From Gallaecimonas pentaromativorans (lineage in GTDB: Bacteria > Pseudomonadota > Gammaproteobacteria > Enterobacterales > Gallaecimonadaceae): a stretch of 64,000 nucleotides of DNA. Below are positions 8,883-17,672 of this stretch, piece after piece; the stretch's first letter is position 1, and each line of letters opens with the position of its first letter. The stretch is from positions 50,077-114,076 of the forward strand of contig NZ_RJUL01000009.1 of assembly GCF_003751625.1 (NCBI RefSeq), in the 5' to 3' direction. The notes beneath the pieces were generated by a model. The model made no database searches, had not been told where the DNA came from, and worked only from the letters and a program-made list of their open reading frames with translations. The position numbers and the translations under genes were made by a program.

Positions 8883-10193
8883 TTAAGCCGCAGCCGTGCC
8901 CACAAAAAGTGCCAGAGCACGCTCAAGCAGGTTCTCCGCCTGGGCAACCTGCAAGTCCTCTGGTACACGCTGACCGTCGGTAAGATACCCTATTGGCAAG
9001 GCATTTTGTATCGCCAGGCCAAGGACTTCTCCCAGGCTTAGGGTCTCGTCGAGTTTGGTCAGCACCAGGCCATCAAGGGGGACCTGGGAAAAACGGTTCA
9101 GTGCATCTTCCAACACCCGCTGTTGGGCGGTGGCAGAGAGCACCAGGTAACGCTGAATGGGTACCTGCCCGGCCTGGACCAGGGTAGAAAGCTGCTGGTT
9201 CAGGCGCAGGTCGCGCTGGCCCATGCCGGCGGTGTCAATCAGCACCAAAGAGCGGTTGCGCAGCTGATACAGCACGTCTTCCAGTTCTTCGGCGTCTTTG
9301 GCCACCTTAACAGGGCAACCGATGATACGGCCATAGGTGGCCAGTTGTTCGTGGGCACCGATACGGTAGGTGTCCGTACTGACCAAAGCGACCTCATCGG
9401 CGCCGTGCTTAAGCGCATAATGAGCAGCCAGTTTGGCCACGGTGGTGGTTTTGCCGACCCCGGTGGGGCCCATCATGGCCACCACGCCGCCTTTGCGAAG
9501 AATGGTGTTGTCACTGGTAAAGAGGCGCTTTTTCAGCTGCACCCGCAGCCACTTCCAGCCATCGTTGGCGCCAAGGGCTTCGGGCATGGGCGCTGTGACT
9601 TCCTCTGCCAGTGTAGAAGGAAAGCCCATTTTCACCAGCCGCTCTTCCAGCAGGGTGCGCACCGGCTGGCGCCGGGCTTTGGCATCCTGGCGAAGGCCGG
9701 AGAGCTGATGTTCAAGTAATTGACGCAGGCTAAGCATTTCTTCGGAAAGGTCAGCCATGGTCACTTTTTTGACGGGGCTGGCCGGCTCGGTGGCGGCAGC
9801 AAACTCGGGTTGCTGCTCCATGGCTTGGCGAGCAAGGCCGCGAGACCATTCTGGCAGGCTTTCGCTGCGGCTGTCCTGCTCGCGGCTTTGCCAATCCCAG
9901 TTAAGGGTGGGCGCCGCCTTTTTACGGGGCTCAGCCTTGGCAGTCTGGCGGGGCGCGGCTTGGCGCGGAGCGCTTGAGAGCGTCACCCTGTCTTCCGGTA
10001 GCTCGCGCTCACCAGCGCGGCCTGCGCTGGCTCGACCCTGCGGGGTTTTGTCTGCAACATCCACGGCCGCCACGATTTCGACACCGCCATTGACCTTGGT
10101 GTTGGACAGAATAACGGCGTCCACGCCCAGGGTGTCTTTGACCTCTGCCAGTGCAGAGCGCATGTCTTTGGCGAAAAAGCGATGGATTTTCAC
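8883..10193 (-). CDS. flhF: FlhF, SRP-type GTPase placing the flagellum at the pole
   Basis: 436 residues. The N-terminal B domain starts MKIHRFFAKDMRSAL and runs into a basic low-complexity stretch; an N domain and an SRP-type G domain follow. GTPase motifs are clear: GPTGVGKTTTVAKLA (P-loop), DTYRIGAHEQL, DTAGMGQRD and TKLDE. FlhF marks the cell pole for the first flagellar components and interacts with FlhG, encoded next. It starts only 5 bases after the flhA stop. Length and domain order fit the family. Confidence 0.96.
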   Translation of the reverse strand: MKIHRFFAKDMRSALAEVKDTLGVDAVILSNTKVNGGVEIVAAVDVADKTPQGRASAGRAGERELPEDRVTLSSAPRQAAPRQTAKAEPRKKAAPTLNWDWQSREQDSRSESLPEWSRGLARQAMEQQPEFAAATEPASPVKKVTMADLSEEMLSLRQLLEHQLSGLRQDAKARRQPVRTLLEERLVKMGFPSTLAEEVTAPMPEALGANDGWKWLRVQLKKRLFTSDNTILRKGGVVAMMGPTGVGKTTTVAKLAAHYALKHGADEVALVSTDTYRIGAHEQLATYGRIIGCPVKVAKDAEELEDVLYQLRNRSLVLIDTAGMGQRDLRLNQQLSTLVQAGQVPIQRYLVLSATAQQRVLEDALNRFSQVPLDGLVLTKLDETLSLGEVLGLAIQNALPIGYLTDGQRVPEDLQVAQAENLLERALALFVGTAAA

Positions 10194-10198
10194 TGGCC

Positions 10199-12310
10199 TT
10201 AGCCTCCGCTACCTATGCTGCTGACAATACGGATCTGCTTGTCATCCGGCACTTCCTGATAAGACAGGACGCGCAGGCCCGGGATCGAATATTTGACGAA
10301 TCGGGCCAGGGAGCCACGGAGCACCCCGGATGTCAGCAGCACCGCTGCCTGACCGTTCATTTCCTGTTGATTGGCGGCGTTCTCGAGGGATTTTTGTAGC
10401 CTTTCTGCAAGGCCCGGCTCCAATCCCGCGTTTTCGCCACCGGCTTGCAGAGTCTGATGCAACATCTGTTCCAACTCTGGCGACAAAGTAATGACGGGCA
10501 GCTCGGCCACCGGCCCGAAGATCTCTTGGACCAGTAGGCGCTTGGTGGAAATACGGGCGGCAGCGGTCAGTACGTCGGCATCCTGAGACTTGGGACCATA
10601 CTCGACCATGGTTTGTACCAAGGTGCGCATATCGCGGATAGGCACTCCTTCGTGCAGCAGGTTTTGCAGCACCTTGACCAGAATACCCAGCGGCATGATG
10701 TCGGGAATAAGGCCTTCCACCAGCTTGGGCGCCTTCTTGGCCAGCATGTCCAACAGGTTCTGCACTTCTTCGTGGCCAAGCAATTGCGCGGCATTATTGG
10801 CCAGCAGTTGGCTAAGGTGAGTGGCCACCACGGTGGCCGCGTCCACCACGGTGTAACCGAGGCTTTGGGCGTGGTCACGCTGGGATGGGGTTATCCAGTA
10901 AGCCTCCAGGCCAAAGGCCGGCTCCTGGGTGGGAATACCGTCGATTTTGCCAAAGACCTGCCCTGGGTTGATGGCCAGTTCCCGGTCACCGCGGATATCG
11001 GCTTCCCCAACCGCCACCCCCATCAGGGTGATGCGATAGATGTTGGGTTCCAGTTCCAGGTTGTCACGCACATGCACCGGCGGCACCAAAAAGCCCAAAT
11101 CCTGGCTGAGCTTCTTGCGCACCCCTTTGATACGAGAGAGCAGCTCGCCGCCCTGGGCTTTGTCTACCAGCGGAATGAGGCGATACCCCACTTCCAGACC
11201 GATGGTGTCAACCGGCTGTACATCGTCCCAGCCCAGCTCGCGCTGATCCGGGGGCAGTACGTCACCACTCTTGGGCTCGGGTTTGGTAGCCTCGACCAGC
11301 GCCGCCTTTTGCTTGCGCTTGTATTGCACATAGGCGCCGACACCACAAAGGGTACCGAGCAGCAAAAAGGCCAGATGGGGCATGCCGGGCACCAGCCCCA
11401 TCACCACCAAGATGCCGGAGGCAATCATCAGGGATTTGGGGTTGTCGAACATCTGCCCGACCAACTGCGAACCCATATCGCCGTCGGTGTTTTCTCGGGT
11501 CACCATCAGGGCCGCTGCGACCGACAGCAGCAGCGAGGGAATTTGCGCCACCAGGCCGTCGCCGATGGTCAGCAAGGTGTAGATCTGCAAGGCATCGGCA
11601 AAACTCAAGCCATGCTGGACCATACCAATGACAAAGCCACCGATGACGTTGATAAAGAGAATGAGGATACCGGCGACGGCGTCGCCCTTAACGAATTTTG
11701 AGGCACCGTCCATGGCCCCGTAGAAGTCCGCTTCGCTGGTTACTTCCTTACGGCGCTTGCGGGCTTCATCCTGGTTGATAATGCCGGCGTTAAGGTCGGC
11801 GTCGATGGCCATCTGCTTACCAGGCATGGCGTCCAGGGTAAAGCGGGCGCTTACCTCTGAAATACGCCCGGCACCTTTAGTGACCACCACAAAGTTGATG
11901 ATGATAAGGATGGCAAACACCACCAGACCCACGGCGTAGTTACCGCCAATAACCACCGAGCCAAAAGACTCAATCACCTGGCCCGCCGCACCAGGGCCAT
12001 TATGGCCTTCCAGCAGCACCACCCGGGTAGAGGCGACGTTAAGGGCCAGCCGCAGCAAGGTGGCAACCAGCAGCACCGTGGGAAAAGCCGCAAAATCGAG
12101 GGGCCGGCCGGTGTAGATACAGACCAGCAGCACCACCAGCGACAGGGAAATGTTGAACGAGAACAGCATGTCCAGCAGCAGTGGCGGCATCGGCAACACC
12201 ACCATGGCCAGGGTGGCCAGCACCATCAAGGGGGCCCCGATGCCTTTGAAGATTTTGCCTCGGGAAGCCTTGATATTCAGGAAGACGTTTTGCCAGTTTG
12301 CTACAGCCAT
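10199..12310 (-). CDS. flhA: FlhA, flagellar type III export gate protein
   Basis: 703 residues from the ATG at 12310. A reading from 12349 would run through the sigma54-type promoter at 12345-12360, so the shorter start is preferred. About eight membrane segments occupy residues 20-310, including the FHIPEP-family core (RISEVSARFTLDAMPGKQMAIDADL), followed by a large cytoplasmic domain that docks chaperone-substrate complexes. It forms the nonameric ring of the export gate in the inner membrane with FlhB and FliPQR. It opens a transcription unit flhA-flhF-flhG-fliA. Confidence 0.96.
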   Translation of the reverse strand: MAVANWQNVFLNIKASRGKIFKGIGAPLMVLATLAMVVLPMPPLLLDMLFSFNISLSLVVLLVCIYTGRPLDFAAFPTVLLVATLLRLALNVASTRVVLLEGHNGPGAAGQVIESFGSVVIGGNYAVGLVVFAILIIINFVVVTKGAGRISEVSARFTLDAMPGKQMAIDADLNAGIINQDEARKRRKEVTSEADFYGAMDGASKFVKGDAVAGILILFINVIGGFVIGMVQHGLSFADALQIYTLLTIGDGLVAQIPSLLLSVAAALMVTRENTDGDMGSQLVGQMFDNPKSLMIASGILVVMGLVPGMPHLAFLLLGTLCGVGAYVQYKRKQKAALVEATKPEPKSGDVLPPDQRELGWDDVQPVDTIGLEVGYRLIPLVDKAQGGELLSRIKGVRKKLSQDLGFLVPPVHVRDNLELEPNIYRITLMGVAVGEADIRGDRELAINPGQVFGKIDGIPTQEPAFGLEAYWITPSQRDHAQSLGYTVVDAATVVATHLSQLLANNAAQLLGHEEVQNLLDMLAKKAPKLVEGLIPDIMPLGILVKVLQNLLHEGVPIRDMRTLVQTMVEYGPKSQDADVLTAAARISTKRLLVQEIFGPVAELPVITLSPELEQMLHQTLQAGGENAGLEPGLAERLQKSLENAANQQEMNGQAAVLLTSGVLRGSLARFVKYSIPGLRVLSYQEVPDDKQIRIVSSIGSGG

Positions 12311-12344
12311 GCCTTGACGCTCTCGATCAGGATACCAAGACCAA

Positions 12345-12360
12345 AGCAAAGACTAGGCCA
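12345..12360 (-). promoter_or_regulatory. Sigma54-type promoter upstream of flhA
   Basis: Minus-strand TGGCCTAGTCTTTGCT fits the TGGCACG-N4-TTGCW pattern with the invariant GG and GC spaced 10 bases apart. It lies 35 bases before the chosen flhA start in the short flhB-flhA gap. Confidence 0.68.
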
Positions 12361-12393
12361 AGTATTTTTATTATTTAAAAACAGAAAGTTAAA

Positions 12394-13527
12394 TTACCAG
12401 TGTCGGAACTCTGGCGGTACCGGCACTTCCGTTGGCAGTGTCTTGGGCCGGGTACCTCTCCCCTTCTTCCAAAGCCGCAGCTGGTAGACATAAGCCAGTA
12501 CCTGGGCCACCGCCACAAAGAGGCCATCGGGGATGGGTTTGTCCAACTCGCCACTGTAATAAAGAGCCCGGGCCAGCATCGGCGAGCGCAGCATGGTGAT
12601 GTTGTTGCCGTTGCCGATATCACGGATGTGAGCGGCCACTTCGTCCACCCCTTTGGCCAGCAGCATGGGGGCGTGGTCGCGGCTTTGATCGTAGCGCAGC
12701 GCCACAGCGTAATGGGTGGGGTTGGTGATGATGACATCCGCCTCCGGCACTTTGGCCATCATCCGGCGGTTGGCCATCTGCATCTGCATGCGGCGAATTT
12801 TGGCTTTGACCTCAGGCTTACCCTCGGCGTCCTTGTATTCGTCCTTGATCTCCTGCTTGCTCATTTTGAGCTGCTTGTTGTATTGCCAGAGCTGAAAGGG
12901 CGCATCGATGATGGCAATCAGCAGATAAGGTGCACAAAGCGCCAGGCACAGCCAAAGCAGGATCTCTAGGCCGTCAATAATGGCCCCTTCCACCGGCTCG
13001 CCGGCCAGGGCCAATACCTTGGTAAACACCGAATGCAGCAAAAACCAAGCGGTAGCGCCTATCACCAGAAACTTGGCCAGGGATTTTAGAAGCTCCACCC
13101 CGGCTTGGATCCCAAACATGCGCTTGAAACCATTAAGGGGGTTGAGCTTTGAGAATTTGGGGGCCATGGCCTGGGTGCTGAAGTTAAAGCCCCCTAAAAT
13201 CACCGAGCCCACTAGGCTGACAAAAGCCATCACCAACAGCAGCACCAATAGCGGCCAAGCCACAGCCCAAAGAATGCGCCCTACCTGGGACAGCAGCTTG
13301 GAAAAATCAAAAAGGGTATCGCGGTCAAGCTCCAGGCTCTCATGCATTAGCCCCATCAGATTTTGGCCCAGCCAGCCACCGAACCACATCAGCGCGACGA
13401 TGCCGCCCAAGAGGCCCACGGCGCCAGCGAGATCTTTGGAACGCGGCAGCTGCCCTTTGTCGCGGGCATCTTGCCTTCGTTTGGGTGTCGCCTCTTCTGT
13501 GCGTTCCCCTGCTTGATCTTCGGCCAT
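12394..13527 (-). CDS. flhB: FlhB, export gate and substrate-specificity switch
   Basis: 377 residues. A charged N-terminus (GERTEEATPKRRQDARDKGQ) precedes four membrane segments (about 33-57, 87-113, 145-172, 183-210) and a cytoplasmic domain with the autocleavage motif NPTH at 269-272, intact here. Cleavage at this motif lets the export apparatus switch from rod/hook to filament substrates, prompted by FliK. The ATG shares a base with the end of fliR. It is the last gene of the long fliE operon; the flhA promoter follows. Confidence 0.97.
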   Translation of the reverse strand: MAEDQAGERTEEATPKRRQDARDKGQLPRSKDLAGAVGLLGGIVALMWFGGWLGQNLMGLMHESLELDRDTLFDFSKLLSQVGRILWAVAWPLLVLLLVMAFVSLVGSVILGGFNFSTQAMAPKFSKLNPLNGFKRMFGIQAGVELLKSLAKFLVIGATAWFLLHSVFTKVLALAGEPVEGAIIDGLEILLWLCLALCAPYLLIAIIDAPFQLWQYNKQLKMSKQEIKDEYKDAEGKPEVKAKIRRMQMQMANRRMMAKVPEADVIITNPTHYAVALRYDQSRDHAPMLLAKGVDEVAAHIRDIGNGNNITMLRSPMLARALYYSGELDKPIPDGLFVAVAQVLAYVYQLRLWKKGRGTRPKTLPTEVPVPPEFRHW

Positions 13528-14306
13528 CAGCAGCTGGTCCTTAACACTTCACAGACAGCGCCTTGCCCTGCCCGCCAGGCGGTCAGGAAATGGTCGAGCA
13601 GGTTGGAGGCGGTAACCCACAAAAACAGCAGCCCCGACACCATGATGATGGGAAAGCCGATGGTAAAGATATTGAGCTGAGGCGCGGCGCGGGTCATGTA
13701 ACCAAAGGTGATGTTGATCATCAGCAGCGCAATCACCTCGGCAATGGCCATGCTCAGGCCCCCGGCAAAGAGGGTTGAGCCAAAGGCCGCCACCACGTGG
13801 AAGTTGGGCCAGGTGATGCCATCAACCCCCACCGGAATGAGGAAAAAGCTCATGTGCAGCATCTGCAGCATCCAAAGATGCCCGTCCAGCGAGAAAAACA
13901 GCAAGGTGGAGAGCATCAAAAAGAGCTGGGCCACCACCGGGGTTTGCTGCCCTGATACCGGGTCAACCATGGCGGCAAAACCCAAGGACGATTGCATGGC
14001 GATGATAGAGCCGCCCATCACCATGATTTGCATCACCATCAGGGTGACAAAGCCAATCACAGCCCCCACCACCACTTGGATGCCGGTAATGACCATGCCT
14101 TTGACTGAAAACAGCGCATCACTGGGCATCGGCGGCAAGGTGGGCACCACTACCAGGGTAATGGCCAGGGTCAGCAGCACCCGCACTCGCCTGGGTACCA
14201 TCTGGGTTCCCAGCACCACCATGGCGGAGAGCATGGCGCCGATACGGACGAAGGGCCAGGCATAGGCCGCTATCCAGTCCAGTAACTGCGCCACCGAAAA
14301 GGTCAT
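13527..14306 (-). CDS. fliR: FliR, flagellar export gate membrane protein
   Basis: 259 residues, highly hydrophobic with about six membrane segments, including the family signature around FVRIGAMLSAMVVLG near the N-terminus and GSIIAMQSSLGFAAMVDP in the middle. FliR, FliP and FliQ form the helical core of the export gate. It overlaps fliQ by 4 bases and touches flhB, showing tight translational coupling in the order fliO-fliP-fliQ-fliR-flhB. Confidence 0.96.
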   Translation of the reverse strand: MTFSVAQLLDWIAAYAWPFVRIGAMLSAMVVLGTQMVPRRVRVLLTLAITLVVVPTLPPMPSDALFSVKGMVITGIQVVVGAVIGFVTLMVMQIMVMGGSIIAMQSSLGFAAMVDPVSGQQTPVVAQLFLMLSTLLFFSLDGHLWMLQMLHMSFFLIPVGVDGITWPNFHVVAAFGSTLFAGGLSMAIAEVIALLMINITFGYMTRAAPQLNIFTIGFPIIMVSGLLFLWVTASNLLDHFLTAWRAGQGAVCEVLRTSC

Positions 14307-14572
14307 TGCATCACCGAGGGGATCTGCTGCATCAGCTCAACGAAGTAATCCATCAACAGCCGGGTCAGCCAGTGGGCCAGCAGCATCAAGGTGATGATGG
14401 TTACCAGCAGCCTTGGCAGGAACGACAGGGTCTGTTCGTTGATGGAGGTGGCGGCCTGAAAGACCGATACCACCAGGCCCACTATCAGCCCGGGGATCAT
14501 GATGGCCGCCACCATGATCAACACCAGGTAGAGGGCATGTTGGAAGAGATCCACGAACTGTTCGGGTGTCAT
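14303..14572 (-). CDS. fliQ: FliQ, small export gate membrane protein
   Basis: 89 residues, the usual length. Two membrane helices (about 16-40 and 52-75) form the hairpin of the family; the segment MIPGLIVGLVVSVFQAATSINEQ... is diagnostic, with the Gln/Glu-containing turn. It packs around FliP and FliR at the entrance of the export channel. Its ATG shares a base with the fliP stop and its end overlaps fliR by 4 bases. Confidence 0.96.
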   Translation of the reverse strand: MTPEQFVDLFQHALYLVLIMVAAIMIPGLIVGLVVSVFQAATSINEQTLSFLPRLLVTIITLMLLAHWLTRLLMDYFVELMQQIPSVMQ

Positions 14573-15315
14573 TAGAAACTCCTGGCCAGGGTGCCAAGCA
14601 CCAGGTTCCAGCCGTCCACCAGCACAAACAGCATCAGCTTGAACGGCAGGGATATGATCATCGGTGACAACATCATCATACCCATGGCCATCAATACCGA
14701 GGCCACCACCAGGTCGATGATAAGAAAAGGGATAAAGAGCATGAAGCCGATTTGAAAGGCGGTTTTCAGCTCCGAGGTCACAAAGGCCGGAATAAGAATG
14801 CGCATCGGCACATCCTGCGGGGTATCAAAGCTCTCCACCCCGGCCATGGAGGCGAAAGTTTTCACGTCGGTTTCCCGGGTCTGCTTGAGCATGAAGGCCC
14901 GCAAAGGCTTTTGCGCCTCGCCAAGAGCCTGCTGGAACGTGAGCTTCTCCTGGGAGTATGGCTGCACCGCATCGTTATAAATCTGGTCGAAAACCGGACT
15001 CATCACGAAAAAGGTCATGAACAGGGAGATACCCATGATCACCTGGTTGCTGGGCACCTGCTGCAACCCCAGTGCCTGACGCAAAATGCCCAGCACCACC
15101 ACGATACGGGTGAAGGCGGTCATCATCATCAAAATGGCCGGGATGAAGGTCAGTAGCGTCATCAACAGCAGCACCTGCAAGGTGACGCTGTATTCCTGGC
15201 CGCCGCCCGGGGTGTTGGTGACGGTTACCGCTGGCAGGGAGCCGTTAGGCAGGATGGGATTGGCATAGGAAAAGACGGGCAGCAACAGCAACGCCCACAG
15301 CAACCAGCGCTTCAC
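14572..15315 (-). CDS. fliP: FliP, flagellar export gate protein
   Basis: 247 residues. A cleavable signal peptide is apparent at residues 1-18 ([17 protein letters not shown]), as usual for FliP. Membrane segments follow, with the family signatures [18 protein letters not shown] and, near the C-terminus, [14 protein letters not shown]. FliP makes a pentameric ring at the centre of the export gate. Overlaps fliO by 4 bases and fliQ by 1 base. Confidence 0.97.
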   Translation of the reverse strand: MKRWLLWALLLLPVFSYANPILPNGSLPAVTVTNTPGGGQEYSVTLQVLLLMTLLTFIPAILMMMTAFTRIVVVLGILRQALGLQQVPSNQVIMGISLFMTFFVMSPVFDQIYNDAVQPYSQEKLTFQQALGEAQKPLRAFMLKQTRETDVKTFASMAGVESFDTPQDVPMRILIPAFVTSELKTAFQIGFMLFIPFLIIDLVVASVLMAMGMMMLSPMIISLPFKLMLFVLVDGWNLVLGTLARSF

Positions 15316-15632
15316 GCACTCTCCTTGTTAACCGGGTTGTCCAGGGCTTTGATAAGGCGAATATCGTTGCCACTGACCGAAATAAGCATCTGCTCGCTGC
15401 CCACTTCCACCAACAGCAGCCGGGCGCGGGCACCCAGTTGTTGCTGGGCCACCACCTTGATGGGGCCAGCTTTGAATTGCGGCATATGGCGGCGGGCGAA
15501 ATACAGCACCGCTACCAGCAACGCCACTACCCCCAGCAGCGACATCACCAGGGTGCCGAGCTTGTCGGTGGGGGTCACCATGGCGGTTTTATCCGCCGCC
15601 ACCGTGGCGGCGCTAACCAGCAGGCTAATCAT
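15312..15632 (-). CDS. fliO: FliO, assembly factor for the FliP ring
   Basis: 106 residues, a poorly conserved but well-placed protein. A single membrane segment (about 27-46, [19 protein letters not shown]) precedes a short cytoplasmic domain with the [21 protein letters not shown] stretch typical of FliO. It acts as a scaffold for FliP oligomerisation. Overlaps with fliN and fliP (4 bases each) confirm the gene order fliM-fliN-fliO-fliP. Confidence 0.92.
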   Translation of the reverse strand: MISLLVSAATVAADKTAMVTPTDKLGTLVMSLLGVVALLVAVLYFARRHMPQFKAGPIKVVAQQQLGARARLLLVEVGSEQMLISVSGNDIRLIKALDNPVNKESA

Positions 15633-16021
15633 TTGAGTTTCTTGATCCTTTCCTGCTGACTGATAACGTCGGTCAGGCGGATACCGAACTTATCGTTCAC
15701 CACCACCACCTCGCCATGGGCAATAAGGGTGCCGTTCACCAGCACATCCAGCGGCTCACCGGCCACCCTATCTAGCTCCACCACCGAGCCCTGGTTGAGC
15801 TGCAACAGGTTACGGATGGTGACTTTGGAGCGGCCCACTTCCATGGAAATGGTGACCGGGATATCCAAAATGGTGTCCAGGCGGCGCTTTTCTTCGGCCG
15901 ATAACTGCGGGCCTTCACCGGCTTCGTCAAACTCTTCCAGTTCTACCGCTTCGGGCTGCTCCTGCTCGGACATGGCCGCAGCCCATTCGTCAGCCAGTTT
16001 TTGTTCTTCATCCGATACCAT
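15629..16021 (-). CDS. fliN: FliN, flagellar motor switch protein
   Basis: 130 residues. An acidic N-terminal half (rich in Glu, about 1-50) precedes the conserved SpoA domain (about 50-128) with ILDIPVTISMEVGRSKVTI and VNGTLIAHGEVVVVNDKFGIRLTD. FliN forms the bottom of the C-ring with FliM and is also a docking point for FliH during export. Its start overlaps the fliM end by 14 bases and its end overlaps fliO by 4 bases. Confidence 0.97.
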   Translation of the reverse strand: MVSDEEQKLADEWAAAMSEQEQPEAVELEEFDEAGEGPQLSAEEKRRLDTILDIPVTISMEVGRSKVTIRNLLQLNQGSVVELDRVAGEPLDVLVNGTLIAHGEVVVVNDKFGIRLTDVISQQERIKKLK

Positions 16022-17087
16022 CGCTATCCCCTTCCCAATCGGTTGCCAGCTCTTCGAGGCCGGAAATGTTGTCTATGCGTACGCCGCGCCTAGTGATGTT
16101 CTGCATCTCGGCCTTGGCCGAGCGCGGGCGTTTTAATTTCTCGGTGATTTTCAGCGCCACCTGCTCGCCGCTGCGCCCCATCTGGGCCCTGAATGTAGGC
16201 AAGTCTTCAACAAAAACAGTCAGATGCTCGGGCATGTCTACCGGAATAATGTCCCCGGCCTTCATCTCCATCATCTTACGCAGGCTCAGTTCCTTTTCCA
16301 GTAAAGTGGCGCGAATGCCAACCGGCACGTCCATTATCTCGTCGCGCAGCGCCTTGGACCAACGGTGGTCGGTGTCTTCCTTGTCGGACTGCACACCGGC
16401 ATCGAGGATCTCGCGGATAGGCTCGAGCATGGAGTACGGCATAGCGATGTGAAAATCGCCGCCGCCCCCTTCCAGTTCAATATGAAAGGACGACACCACA
16501 ATCACCTCGGTGGGCGAGACGATGTTGGCCATGGAGGGGTTTACTTCCGAGTCCAGATACTCGAAGGCCACGTCCATCACCGGCGCCCAGGCCTCGGTGT
16601 AATCCTCGAACACCAATTTCAAAAGCATCTGGATGATGCGCCGCTCGGTGGGGGTAAATTCCCGACCCTCGATGCGGGCATGGAAACGCCCATCACCACC
16701 GAAAAAGTTATCCACCAGGATAAACACCAACCGCGCTTCCAGAGTGATAAGCGCCGTGCCCTTGAGGGGGCGAAAACGCACCATGTTCAGGCTGGTAGGC
16801 ACAAAAAGGGTGTGCACGTACTCGCCAAACTTCATGGTCTGCACACCGTTGATGGACACCTCGGCCGGGTGGCGCATCATGTTGAACAGGCTGATGCGCA
16901 TATGGCGGGCGAAACGCTCATTGACGATCTCCAGGGTCGGCATCCGGCCCCGGACAATGCGATCCTGAGAAGAAAAGTCGTACTGCGCTACACCGTCACC
17001 GGTTAACGCTGCGCCTTCTTCCTCAACCTCGTCTACCCCGTGGAGCAGGGCATCGATTTCGTCTTGCGATAACAGATCGCTCACCAA
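16008..17087 (-). CDS. fliM: FliM, flagellar motor switch protein and CheY-P target
   Basis: 359 residues. The N-terminus has the CheY-P binding peptide LLSQDEIDALLHG (residues 5-17). The middle CheC-like domain includes the QDRIVRGRMPTLEIVNERFAR segment, and the C-terminal SpoA domain joins FliN in the C-ring. It starts 7 bases after the fliL stop. The N-terminal peptide closely resembles three repeats found in the CheA of this window. Confidence 0.97.
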   Translation of the reverse strand: MVSDLLSQDEIDALLHGVDEVEEEGAALTGDGVAQYDFSSQDRIVRGRMPTLEIVNERFARHMRISLFNMMRHPAEVSINGVQTMKFGEYVHTLFVPTSLNMVRFRPLKGTALITLEARLVFILVDNFFGGDGRFHARIEGREFTPTERRIIQMLLKLVFEDYTEAWAPVMDVAFEYLDSEVNPSMANIVSPTEVIVVSSFHIELEGGGGDFHIAMPYSMLEPIREILDAGVQSDKEDTDHRWSKALRDEIMDVPVGIRATLLEKELSLRKMMEMKAGDIIPVDMPEHLTVFVEDLPTFRAQMGRSGEQVALKITEKLKRPRSAKAEMQNITRRGVRIDNISGLEELATDWEGDSDGIG

Positions 17088-17094
17088 GCCTCCT

Positions 17095-17622
17095 TTACTG
17101 CATCACAAAGCCGGTAAAAAGCACCCGCTCTACAACGGGTTTACCGGCCACCGGGGTCAGGGCGTCGCGTACCGCCTGCTGAGCGGCGGTGCGCAGGTTT
17201 TCCCGGCCCTGGCTGGTGGACAGTTGCTCTTCGGTAAACTGGCTGAATGTGGACAACAGCACGCTCTCAATCAACGGCAGGTGCTGTTTGGCCAGGGCTT
17301 CGTTGTCGGCGCCTCTGACCATCACCTGCACACTTATCTGCACCAGACGGCTGCGCTGGTTACCCGGCACATTGAACACAAAAGGCTGAGGCAGGGCCAC
17401 ATAGAGAGCCTCGCCGACCTCTTTTGGCTCGGCTTTGCCTTCCTTGTCCTGGGTTTGTTCGGTGCTATCGGCCTTGGCCGGCTCCCCGCTGCTGCCAGCG
17501 AGCAGGAACCAGGCCACACCGGCGCCGATAAGCAGTACCAGTACAGCGACAATAATGATGATTAACTTTTTCTTGCCGCCGCCTTTTTTACCGACAGGTT
17601 CCAGTTCCAGTTCTTCAGCCAT
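17095..17622 (-). CDS. fliL: FliL, stator-associated basal body membrane protein
   Basis: 175 residues from the ATG at 17622 (MAEELELEPVG); a TTG five codons upstream is less likely. A Lys/Gly-rich cytoplasmic N-terminus leads to a single membrane segment (about 21-43) and a periplasmic SPFH/stomatin-like domain with the family segments YVALPQPFVFNV and VERVLFTGFVMQ at the very end. FliL surrounds and stabilises stator units. It follows fliK after 50 bases and precedes fliM. Confidence 0.93.
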   Translation of the reverse strand: MAEELELEPVGKKGGGKKKLIIIIVAVLVLLIGAGVAWFLLAGSSGEPAKADSTEQTQDKEGKAEPKEVGEALYVALPQPFVFNVPGNQRSRLVQISVQVMVRGADNEALAKQHLPLIESVLLSTFSQFTEEQLSTSQGRENLRTAAQQAVRDALTPVAGKPVVERVLFTGFVMQ

Positions 17623-17672
17623 TGTCCATGTTTCCAATAAAAGTCTGGTTGTACTTTACCTTAGCTGTCGGC